Program-made: the position numbers and the translations under genes
Source: Archaeoglobales archaeon
GTDB taxonomy: Archaea; Halobacteriota; Archaeoglobi; Archaeoglobales; Archaeoglobaceae
NCBI GenBank assembly: GCA_003663055.1
Contig: QMZF01000088.1
Coordinates: forward strand, 1 to 5,666
Direction of reading: 5' to 3'
DNA: 5,666 bases
The notes under the pieces: generated by a model
The model's database searches: none
Told to the model about the DNA's origin: nothing
What the model saw: the letters and a program-made list of their open reading frames with translations, nothing else
Shown here: positions 1 to 4,785 of the stretch, piece by piece
How positions within the stretch are numbered: position 1 is the first letter of the stretch
How the letters are laid out: the number at the start of each line of letters is the position of its first letter

Positions 1-113
1 CCTTGCAGTTCATGAAGGACTGGAAAGGAGAGGATTCATCGTATCTGCTCCCCGCTGCAATCATCCTTGCCCTTGCAATTGTTATAGCGTACAGAGCGAT
101 GGCTAAACGGTAA
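1..113 (+). CDS. C-terminal end of a membrane-anchored protein (partial, 5' end outside window)
   Basis: The open frame starts at base 3, bases 1-2 belonging to a codon cut by the window edge, and gives 36 residues to a TAA at 111-113. The visible part has a short polar stretch (MKDWKGEDSSY) followed by a hydrophobic run of about 15 residues (LLPAAIILALAIVIAY) and a basic tail (RAMAKR). That is the pattern of a C-terminal transmembrane helix whose positively charged end faces the cytoplasm. The other two forward frames are closed or give non-protein-like translations. The family cannot be named from this fragment. It could be the last helix of a polytopic protein or the anchor of an extracellular protein. 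Confidence 0.6.
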   Translation, partial: LQFMKDWKGEDSSYLLPAAIILALAIVIAYRAMAKR

Positions 114-374
114 AACTCTTCTCGTGAACATCAGTTTGGAAGTAATCTGCTTTCGGTGGACATCGATTTCCCTTTTTTGGCATCCTTTGCAATAACTCCG
201 ATCTGCCATTGTAGCTTCGTTTTTTCGCTAACTTCATCGTCTTTCTCCGGTTTTACTTTGCTCCACGAGCTTCAATTTTCAGGGTTAATACTGAAACTAT
301 AAAGTTTAGATTATTTCGACTTTGAACATAATCATCAGCTACTTATTCTCCCATGGCTCTAGAATTATTGATCC
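114..374. other. Intergenic region upstream of the radical SAM gene
   Basis: No convincing gene is seen in these 261 bases. On the plus strand there are several T-runs (for example ccttttttgg at 171-180 and gttttttcg near 219-227) that could terminate the upstream gene. On the minus strand an open stretch without a start codon runs from 271 to 131 and translates to a lysine- and glutamate-rich sequence that looks somewhat protein-like. It may be a gene remnant. The right part carries the promoter listed separately. Confidence 0.5.
292..304 (+). promoter_or_regulatory. Putative BRE/TATA promoter of the radical SAM gene
   Basis: TGAAA followed by CTATAAAG resembles an archaeal TFB-recognition element plus TATA box. 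By the usual spacing of about 25 bases, transcription would begin near 322-328, leaving a leader of about 50 bases before the ATG at 375. The bases just before that ATG (TTGATCC) match the TGATCC half of the archaeal Shine-Dalgarno complement, but there is no GGAGG core. The start-site prediction is inference from spacing only. Confidence 0.45.
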
Positions 375-1604
375 ATGAAGCACGTTAAACAAGTAAAGCT
401 GTACGTAGCGAACAGAAATGAGAATTGCACGGAGTGTAACTTTTGCAAGAACTTTGTTTGTCCCTCCTTAGAAGAGTGTATAGGCTGCGGAGCTTGCTAC
501 TTGGCATGTCCAAACGAAGCTGTGGAGATGAAAGAAAGAGAAGTCGAGAGGCACATTCGGATTAAAGTCGATGGAGAGACCTTTTCAGTTCCAGATAAGA
601 TAACGGTCAAGAAGGCTTTGGAGATAGTTGGCTACGAATTCTCGAAGTTTCCTGAAAGAGGAAAGATTTTTGCTCCTTGCGAGGTTGGAGGATGTTGGAG
701 CTGTGCTGTAGAAGTCGATGGAGAGCTTAAGCCAAGCTGCGTAACACCGATTAGAGACGGCATGCGTATTGAAACCCATGTTGAAAGTTACAAGGAGCCA
801 AAAAGACTAGTTCACGGTTTCAGCGGGCATACGGTTGGAGGAGTTGGGACTCCTTGGTGGCTTAAGGGTTATGGCTACATAGAGGCTGCCTGCTTCGCTT
901 GTGGCTGCAACTTTCGCTGCCCTCAATGCCAGAACTGGACAACTACCTATTGCGGGAAGGACTTGCCGCTAACGCCAGGGATCGCAGCAGAGCTCATGAC
1001 GAAGCTTAGAAGAGCTATCGGCGTTGACAGAATGGCCATATCGGGTGGAGAGTGCACGCTCAACAGGAAATGGCTAATTCAGTACATTCAAGAGTTAAAA
1101 AAGCTGAATCCGGATAAAGAAGCAAGGTTTCACGTAGACACAAACGCATCGATATTGACGGGAGATTACATCGATGAGCTCGTTAACGCTGGAATGACGG
1201 ACATAGGAATCGACGTCAAAGGTCTAAAACTCGAAACTTTCCAGCGAATAACTGGATTAGATTCTAAGCTCGCTGAAATCTACATGAAGACGGAGTGGAA
1301 TGCCTTGAAATACGTGCTCGATAACTACAGCAGTGAAGTCTTCGTTGGTGTGGGAATCCCCTACAACAGGGATTTAATTTCTATGGGCGAGGTGAGGGAA
1401 ATTGGAGAAAGGATAGCCGAAATGGACGATGAAGTTCAGGTTTGCGTACTTGACTACAGGCCGGAGTTTAGGAGCAGGATTAAGAGGCCAACTTTTCAGG
1501 AAATGTTTGAAGTCTGGAAAGTTTTGCATGAAACTGGCCTAAAGACCGTGATCTGTCAAACTGTGCATGGATACATCGGGCCGGATGGCAAACTTAGCTT
1601 ATAA
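375..1604 (+). CDS. Radical SAM enzyme with N-terminal 2x[4Fe-4S] and [2Fe-2S] ferredoxin domains
   Basis: This 409-residue protein has three iron-sulfur parts in order. Residues 18-45 hold two ferredoxin-type cysteine groups: C18/C21/C24/C29-Pro, then C35/C38/C41/C45-Pro, the latter a canonical CX2CX2CX3CP. Residues about 60-135 resemble a plant-type or NuoG/SdhB-like [2Fe-2S] domain, with C102, C107, C110 and C122 followed by TPIRDGM. From about 165 on lies a radical SAM domain with the CX3CX2C motif at C178/C182/C185 and a SAM-binding GGE at 224-226. A radical SAM enzyme cleaves S-adenosylmethionine reductively to start radical chemistry. The added clusters could feed electrons to that site, which is inference. 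The order of the last domain resembles PflA-like activating enzymes, but no glycyl radical partner is visible. Extra cysteines C173, C176, C193 and C227 lie near the active-site loop. The substrate is unknown. The ATG at 375 is preferred because it includes the whole first cysteine group. The protein is probably cytoplasmic, with no signal peptide seen. Confidence 0.9.
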   Translation: MKHVKQVKLYVANRNENCTECNFCKNFVCPSLEECIGCGACYLACPNEAVEMKEREVERHIRIKVDGETFSVPDKITVKKALEIVGYEFSKFPERGKIFAPCEVGGCWSCAVEVDGELKPSCVTPIRDGMRIETHVESYKEPKRLVHGFSGHTVGGVGTPWWLKGYGYIEAACFACGCNFRCPQCQNWTTTYCGKDLPLTPGIAAELMTKLRRAIGVDRMAISGGECTLNRKWLIQYIQELKKLNPDKEARFHVDTNASILTGDYIDELVNAGMTDIGIDVKGLKLETFQRITGLDSKLAEIYMKTEWNALKYVLDNYSSEVFVGVGIPYNRDLISMGEVREIGERIAEMDDEVQVCVLDYRPEFRSRIKRPTFQEMFEVWKVLHETGLKTVICQTVHGYIGPDGKLSL

Positions 1605-1656
1605 CGTTCGCAGTTTAGCAGCAAAGCTATTCTATGAGCAGTGAAACACTAAGCAT

Positions 1657-2379
1657 ATGCTCAGGAGAAAATTTCTGAAGTTTGCCGCTGCAATTTTTGC
1701 AGCCATCGCCGGTATTTTAGCATTCAAGTCAGGATTTAGATTGGATAGATTGGAGGAAGAAAGAATGAAAATAGAAGCTAAAGAAGTAATCAAACTTCCC
1801 GAACCCAGAAAAACTGGCAGAGTTTCGGTAGAAGAGGCGATAAACAGCCGTCGTTCAAGAAGGTCGTACAAGAACGAACCAATAAGTTTAAACGAGATTT
1901 CACAGCTCTGCTGGGCAGCTCAAGGGATAACCGAGCCGATATACAAGTTTAGGGCTGCTCCGTCTGCCGGTGCTTTGTATCCGCTGGAGATATTTCTGGT
2001 TGTTGGAAATTCAGAAATTGAGGCTGGGATATATCACTATTCACCCTCAACGCACAGCTTGAGACTTGTGAAGGAGGGAGACTACAGAGAAGACCTGTGT
2101 GAAGCTTCGCTCGGACAAAGCGCGGTGGAAGAGGGGGCGTTGAGTATAGTTATTACAGCGATCTACGAGCGAACTATGAAGAAGTATGGGGAGAGGGGCA
2201 TCAGATACGTGCACTTGGAAGCCGGACACGTTGCACAGAACGTCTATTTGCAAGCAGAGGCTTTGGGCTTAGGAACGGTTTCAATAGGGGCGTTTTACGA
2301 CGATAAGGTTAGGGATGTGCTCTCACTGCCAGAAGAGCACGTACCGCTCTACGTGATGCCTGTGGGTAGAAGGTATTAA
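1657..2379 (+). CDS. SagB/ThcOx-type nitroreductase-fold FMN oxidoreductase with Tat-like N-terminus
   Basis: This 240-residue protein has family signatures of SagB-type dehydrogenases. These are an Arg/Ser-rich FMN-phosphate motif (RRSRRSY, 65-71), the block PSAGALYPLE (102-111), the helix EAGHVAQNVYLQAEALGLGT (188-207) and a terminal MPVGRRY. Such proteins use FMN; studied relatives oxidise azolines in peptide natural products, but many stand-alone archaeal copies have unknown substrates. The N-terminus MLRRKFLKF followed by about 14 small hydrophobic residues fits a twin-arginine signal or signal anchor, so the folded flavoprotein may sit on the outer face of the membrane. No clear peptidase site is seen. 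An in-frame TGA at 1642-1644 leaves ATG 1657 as the first ATG start; the Shine-Dalgarno is weak. It lies 52 bases after the radical SAM gene, so co-transcription is possible. No YcaO or SagC-like partner is in the window, which argues against a standard azole-peptide cluster. Confidence 0.87.
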   Translation: MLRRKFLKFAAAIFAAIAGILAFKSGFRLDRLEEERMKIEAKEVIKLPEPRKTGRVSVEEAINSRRSRRSYKNEPISLNEISQLCWAAQGITEPIYKFRAAPSAGALYPLEIFLVVGNSEIEAGIYHYSPSTHSLRLVKEGDYREDLCEASLGQSAVEEGALSIVITAIYERTMKKYGERGIRYVHLEAGHVAQNVYLQAEALGLGTVSIGAFYDDKVRDVLSLPEEHVPLYVMPVGRRY

Positions 2380-2392
2380 GATTATTTGGAAA

Positions 2393-2397
2393 TTTTT
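2393..2397 (+). terminator. Short T-tract after the flavoprotein gene
   Basis: A run of five T follows the TAA by about 14 bases. Archaeal terminators are often simple T-runs without a hairpin. It is short, and it sits just before the repeat-rich toxin-antitoxin promoter, so the call is tentative. Confidence 0.25.
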
Positions 2398-2398
2398 G

Positions 2399-2456
2399 AT
2401 GTCAGAAAATTCGAATGTTAGAAACATTTAAATGTTGGAAAATTCAAGTTAGGACA
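2399..2456 (+). promoter_or_regulatory. vapBC promoter with palindromic operator and iterated half-sites
   Basis: AACATTTAAATGTT at 2423-2436 is a perfect 14-base palindrome whose centre (TTTAAAT) is a good archaeal TATA box. Transcription predicted about 25 bases downstream would start next to the ATG at 2457, so the mRNA is probably leaderless. AATGTT also occurs at 2414-2419 and forms a second perfect inverted repeat with AACATT at 2423-2428. The element ATGTyrGAAA recurs at 2399, 2415, 2432 and 2457, with a weaker copy near 2446. VapB proteins commonly bind such sites and repress their own promoter. Operator function here is inference from position and symmetry. Confidence 0.6.
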
Positions 2457-2696
2457 ATGTCAGAAATCGTAAGGGTTGGAAAAAAGCACGTAATAGTAAT
2501 TCCCGCAAAGATTAGAAGGGAGGTTGGGTTAAAGGAGGGCGATCTGCTGAGAGTTAAGGCTGAAGGCAACAGTATAATCCTGGAACGTGTAACGTCCAAC
2601 CCCTTCAAGATACTCGCTGACGTCATCGGCGAACCTTACAGCGAGAAGAGAGACGAGAAAAAGGCAGAGAGGTGGCTGAATGATGCCAGTAGCTGA
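2457..2696 (+). CDS. vapB: VapB-type antitoxin with SpoVT/AbrB DNA-binding domain
   Basis: This 79-residue protein begins with a swapped-hairpin AbrB domain (residues about 3-46). Its typical features are the VGKKHVIVIPAKIRREVGLK strand-turn-helix and the following EGDLLRVKAEGNSIILE. The tail (about 47-79, NPFKILADVIGEPY then a charged helix) is the part that in VapB families wraps the toxin and blocks its active site. An upstream ATG at 2415 is in frame but would add 14 residues lying inside the palindromic promoter, so ATG 2457, close to the predicted transcription start, is preferred. The 3' end overlaps the downstream toxin gene by 17 bases and contains that gene's ribosome-binding site, which couples their translation. 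It is likely autoregulated through the 2414-2436 palindromes. Confidence 0.88.
   Translation: MSEIVRVGKKHVIVIPAKIRREVGLKEGDLLRVKAEGNSIILERVTSNPFKILADVIGEPYSEKRDEKKAERWLNDASS
2669..2674 (+). promoter_or_regulatory. Ribosome-binding site of vapC, inside vapB
   Basis: GAGGTG lies 5 bases before ATG 2680 and 8 before ATG 2683. Both starts are in frame and give MMPVAD or MPVAD. The site supports translation of the toxin from the same mRNA as the antitoxin. Confidence 0.65.
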
Positions 2697-3078
2697 TACA
2701 GAACTGCTTTTCGCTTTGAATCCCAACGACAAAAAGCACAGTAAGGCTTTGAAAGTGTTGTCTATAAAAGGCCTAAAGGTTACCGATACCGCCCTTTTCG
2801 AGTTTCAGGTAGTGCTGAGGGCGAGAGGAAGAAAAGCTGGGGAGGTTGCTTTAGCTATGGAAGCGTTGAAGCAAATATTCGAGAGTAGAAAAATAAAGGA
2901 AGTTTCAACAATAAACACTGATTTGTTCATTAAACAGGCGGAGATAGAAGAGAAGTACGGACTGAGTTATTTTGACAGCATGATCGCTGCATCGGCCCTA
3001 GCTATAGACTCTTCAGTCGTCTCTGATGATGTGGCGTTTGACAGAGTTCCGGGACTAAAGAGAATCCCTTTGGGTTGA
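2680..3078 (+). CDS. vapC: VapC-type PIN-domain ribonuclease toxin
   Basis: This 132-residue protein is of usual VapC length. The PIN acidic residues can be placed as D6 (PVADTELL), E41 (LFEFQV), D99 (SYFDSMIAASAL) and D116/D117 (VSDDVAFDRV). These would hold the divalent metal ions of the nuclease centre. The ending DDVAFDRVPGLKRIPL is typical of archaeal VapC proteins. Known VapC toxins cleave tRNA or rRNA at specific sites and are neutralised by their VapB partner; the target here is unknown. The gene overlaps vapB by 17 bases. The acidic set appears complete, so the toxin is probably active. A second in-frame ATG at 2683 is an equally good start. Confidence 0.9.
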   Translation: MMPVADTELLFALNPNDKKHSKALKVLSIKGLKVTDTALFEFQVVLRARGRKAGEVALAMEALKQIFESRKIKEVSTINTDLFIKQAEIEEKYGLSYFDSMIAASALAIDSSVVSDDVAFDRVPGLKRIPLG

Positions 3079-3111
3079 ATTTAGCTGATTCTTGTGGCTC
3101 TTGAATCTAAT

Positions 3112-3126
3112 GAGGAGTGAAGGTTG
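3112..3126 (+). promoter_or_regulatory. Shine-Dalgarno and TTG start of the HhH-GPD gene
   Basis: GAGG at 3112-3115, within GAGGAGTGA, lies 8 bases before TTG 3124, supporting a non-ATG start. The in-frame ATG at 3151 is the alternative, with its own GAGG only 3 bases upstream, and would drop nine residues. The longer form is preferred because of the better spacing. Confidence 0.5.
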
Positions 3127-3759
3127 AGAAAGTTAGAGAATTCGAGGAACATGATCAACGAAATACTTGAAGGAATCCCAAGCTTCTCCGAAGAGCTTGG
3201 ATTGGATCTAAAAAAGCCAGAAGACAGGTTCAAATGGTTCATAGCTTCGATCCTCTTCGCAAAGCCGATTTCGTTTAAGATAGCCAGTAAGACCTTTGGA
3301 CTGTTTCTCATACACGGACTAACATCGCCTGAGAAAATACTGGATGCTGGATGGGACAGACTTGTTGAACTGCTTGATGCTGGCGGCTATGTAAGATACG
3401 ACTTCTCAACCGCTTCGAATATTCTTGAAACCGTAAAAGCCCTGAAGGAAAAGTACGGTAGCCTTGAAAAACTGCACAATGAAGCGAAAAGTTCAAAGGA
3501 TCTCGAAAGAAAGCTTATGGAATTCAAGGGCGTTGGAAAAACGGCTGTCAACATTTTTCTGAGAGAGCTGAGAGGAATTTGGGAGAAAGCAAAGCCTAAA
3601 CCTTCAAAAATAGCCTTATCGATGGCTGAAAAGCTGAGAGTTGATGCTGAAAAGTATGAATCCAAGCTCGTGAGGATTTACCTTGAATATTGTAAGAAGA
3701 AGAGATGTGAGGTTTGTCCTGTTGTGGATTACTGCTTCCATTCTATTCTGGGTAGGTGA
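3124..3759 (+). CDS. Endonuclease III-like HhH-GPD protein with Fe-S cysteines, catalytic residues apparently lost
   Basis: This 211-residue protein has the length and fold signs of the endonuclease III superfamily. It has a helical N-terminal half, a helix-hairpin-helix (EFKGVGKTAVNIFL, 133-146) and a C-terminal cysteine cluster C190/C195/C198/C204. Enzymes of this family remove damaged bases from DNA and may nick the abasic site. Two features differ from E. coli Nth. An ungapped alignment of GVGKTAVN with GVGRKTAN puts Thr140 at the catalytic Lys, and the segment matching VDTHVFRV reads KPSKIALS, with no Asp. The cysteine spacing is CX4CX2CX5C instead of CX6CX2CX5C. It may be a glycosylase of another subgroup, a DNA-binding protein without catalysis, or use other residues; the alignment was made by eye. 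It starts 45 bases after vapC and could be read from the same transcript. The start is TTG. Confidence 0.75.
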   Translation: MRKLENSRNMINEILEGIPSFSEELGLDLKKPEDRFKWFIASILFAKPISFKIASKTFGLFLIHGLTSPEKILDAGWDRLVELLDAGGYVRYDFSTASNILETVKALKEKYGSLEKLHNEAKSSKDLERKLMEFKGVGKTAVNIFLRELRGIWEKAKPKPSKIALSMAEKLRVDAEKYESKLVRIYLEYCKKKRCEVCPVVDYCFHSILGR

Positions 3760-3760
3760 C

Positions 3761-3765
3761 TTTTT
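3761..3765 (+). terminator. T-tract after the HhH-GPD gene
   Basis: Five T follow the TGA directly, and a second T-run (TTTT) lies at about 3770. This is compatible with an archaeal T-run terminator separating this gene from the AT-rich cassette. No hairpin is needed or seen. Confidence 0.3.
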
Positions 3766-3818
3766 ATGGTTTTGCGATAATGGGGGAAACATGAAGCTAC
3801 CGAAGGCCGTTTAACATT

Positions 3819-3863
3819 GTGGTATTGAAAGGGCAATTAGCGTTAGTGAGTGGTATTGGAAAG
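3819..3863 (+). repeat. Pair of imperfect direct repeats with 31-base period
   Basis: GTGGTATTGAAAG at 3819-3831 recurs as GTGGTATTGGAAAG at 3850-3863, differing by one inserted G. The similarity continues loosely into GGCAATT / TAAATT. The second copy ends about 13 bases before the TATA box of the nuclease gene. About three helical turns separate the copies, so they would lie on the same DNA face as binding sites for a regulator. Only two copies exist, so this is not a CRISPR array. Confidence 0.5.
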
Positions 3864-3870
3864 TAAATTG

Positions 3871-3883
3871 TAAAACTTATATA
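3871..3883 (+). promoter_or_regulatory. Putative BRE/TATA promoter of the AT-rich cassette
   Basis: TAAAACTTATATA combines a purine-rich BRE-like stretch with a strong TATA box. Predicted initiation is near 3902-3906, close to the ATG at 3904 that opens a nine-codon reading frame. It is the best promoter-like sequence in the 3760-3920 gap. Confidence 0.6.
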
Positions 3884-3903
3884 GGGAGCTAAATGTTGTT
3901 TTT

Positions 3904-3933
3904 ATGAGTATAAAAAGAGGGTGGGTATATTGA
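3904..3933 (+). CDS. Possible nine-residue leader peptide (MSIKRGWVY)
   Basis: The ATG sits where the TATA box predicts the transcript start, as in leaderless archaeal genes. The frame ends with TGA at 3931-3933, overlapping a TTG codon (3930-3932) that is an in-frame start candidate for the nuclease. The overlap TTGA resembles the ATGA stop-start coupling of archaeal operons. The GAGGGTGG Shine-Dalgarno of the downstream gene lies inside it. It may be chance, as ten codons carry little statistical weight. Confidence 0.25.
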   Translation: MSIKRGWVY

Positions 3934-4541
3934 GACTTACTCGTAAAAGTGCAAAAGAGTTACTACTTGAATTGTACAAAGAGGATTTAAAAGAAATTGC
4001 TAGAATATTCAGACTGCCAGTTTCAGGAACAAAGAGTGAGTTAGTTGAAACGATTCTAAATAACGTTAAACTATCTGAACTTTCAAAGACATTAGAACTC
4101 TATTTTGAGGAAGAAGAGTTAGAATCGAAGAGTAAACCGGAGAAAAAGGAAATTGATGCCGAGAAATTATTTAGAGATACAGTAAAACTGCTCAAAAAGC
4201 TCAAGTTGCCCCGACTTCCGAAAGTTAAAGACGAGGATGATTTAAAACTATACATCTCCGGATTTCTGCAAGGAGCGTATCAAAGAAGGAAAATAGAGGT
4301 AAGAAATGAAGTTCTTGGAATAAAAGGACAAGTAGACATTCTTGTGGGAAATGCAGTAGTTGTTGAAGTAAAGTACATTAAAGGTGCCGCAGAAGCTGAT
4401 AAAGGAATCGGACAAGCCAAAAGATATGCAAAAATGTATCCTTACGTTATCTTGTACTATTATGATCCCCAAAAGAGAAGCCACCACGACAAATCCTCTG
4501 TAAGTGAAGAGAACATGGAATTAATTACGTATCCTAGGTGA
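3921..4541 (+). CDS. SAP-domain + PD-(D/E)XK nuclease
   Basis: The frame from GTG 3921 gives 206 residues; TTG 3930 gives 203 and has the better-spaced GAGGGTGG site, so the exact start is open. Residues about 13-49 fit a SAP helix-extended-loop-helix, a DNA-binding module (KEIARIFRLPVSGTKSELVE). A charged linker, rich in Glu then Lys, spans about 62-82. The C-terminal part carries a PD-(D/E)XK nuclease core: D139 in KGQVDILV, E149-V-K151 in VVVEVKYIKG, and a following helix with QAKRYAKMY (Q165, Y169). This metal-dependent fold occurs in restriction enzymes, Holliday resolvases and repair nucleases. No methyltransferase or helicase is near, so it is not an obvious restriction system. The gene is more AT-rich than its left neighbours, suggesting transfer. 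It is followed after 76 bases by the basic protein/PIN pair. Function is inferred from motifs only. Confidence 0.75.
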   Translation: MGILRLTRKSAKELLLELYKEDLKEIARIFRLPVSGTKSELVETILNNVKLSELSKTLELYFEEEELESKSKPEKKEIDAEKLFRDTVKLLKKLKLPRLPKVKDEDDLKLYISGFLQGAYQRRKIEVRNEVLGIKGQVDILVGNAVVVEVKYIKGAAEADKGIGQAKRYAKMYPYVILYYYDPQKRSHHDKSSVSEENMELITYPR

Positions 4542-4573
4542 TTTTCGCTTGTAGCGATTGGTGTTGGTTAGCA

Positions 4574-4611
4574 AACTTTAAGTTTTCTTTAAATAAAAAC
4601 AATTTGAGGTG
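4574..4611 (+). promoter_or_regulatory. Promoter and strong Shine-Dalgarno for the basic protein/PIN pair
   Basis: Two TATA-like boxes, AACTTTAAG (4574-4582) and CTTTAAATA (4587-4595), precede a strong GAGGTG at 4606-4611, six bases from ATG 4618. The first box would start the mRNA around 4604, just including the Shine-Dalgarno; the second would start it near the ATG and remove it. The pair could therefore be transcribed apart from the upstream nuclease. Confidence 0.5.
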
Positions 4612-4617
4612 CGCCGA

Positions 4618-4779
4618 ATGACCAAAAAAAGAAGAAAGAGAATTTATAACCCCATCACCGGTAAATATTACGAAGTTAGACAAAGAACTACAAAGAGTGG
4701 AGTAAAGGGACAGATTAAAGGTTTATGGCATCCACCTAAGAAAAAGAAGAAAAAGAAGTCAATTTGGGATCTACTGTAA
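4618..4779 (+). CDS. Small very basic protein, 53 residues, unknown function
   Basis: ATG 4618 to TAA 4777-4779 encodes 53 residues with a near-perfect Shine-Dalgarno (GAGGTG, spacing 6), which is good evidence that this is a real gene. The sequence opens with MTKKRRKRIYNPITGKYYEV. It continues with an Arg/Thr/Lys/Gly middle (RQRTTKSGVKGQIKGLWHPP), then seven consecutive lysines (41-47) and a hydrophobic end SIWDLL. Charge and size suggest a nucleic-acid-binding or ribosome-associated protein, or a partner for the acidic PIN protein that begins six bases later. It does not look like AbrB, RHH, MazE or a zinc ribbon, and has no cysteines. The family was not recognised. By position it is a candidate antitoxin, adaptor or RNA-binding subunit; this is inference. 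Confidence 0.75.
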   Translation: MTKKRRKRIYNPITGKYYEVRQRTTKSGVKGQIKGLWHPPKKKKKKKSIWDLL

Positions 4780-4785
4780 GCTGAA

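Noticed and set aside
103..237. Minus-strand 44-codon frame beginning with ATG at 237
   Set aside because: It overlaps the 3' end of the upstream membrane gene, has no Shine-Dalgarno, and its translation is not clearly protein-like.
585..779. Minus-strand frame inside the radical SAM gene
   Set aside because: It is a shadow of the [2Fe-2S] domain region, whose plus-strand reading is strongly supported by cysteine motifs.
2415..2456. Upstream in-frame ATG extension of vapB
   Set aside because: The added 14 residues fall in the palindromic promoter, upstream of the predicted transcript start, and do not belong to the AbrB domain.
3387..3665. Minus-strand 92-codon frame inside the HhH-GPD gene
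   Set aside because: Ser/Phe-rich translation typical of the antisense of a Lys/Glu-rich gene; no ribosome-binding site or domain.
3791..3814. Seven-codon frame MKLPKAV ending in TAA, after a run of G
   Set aside because: Too short to support as a gene; could be a start remnant left from an insertion, but nothing downstream continues it.
3819..3863. CRISPR array
   Set aside because: Only two short imperfect copies, no spacer series and no cas genes in the window.
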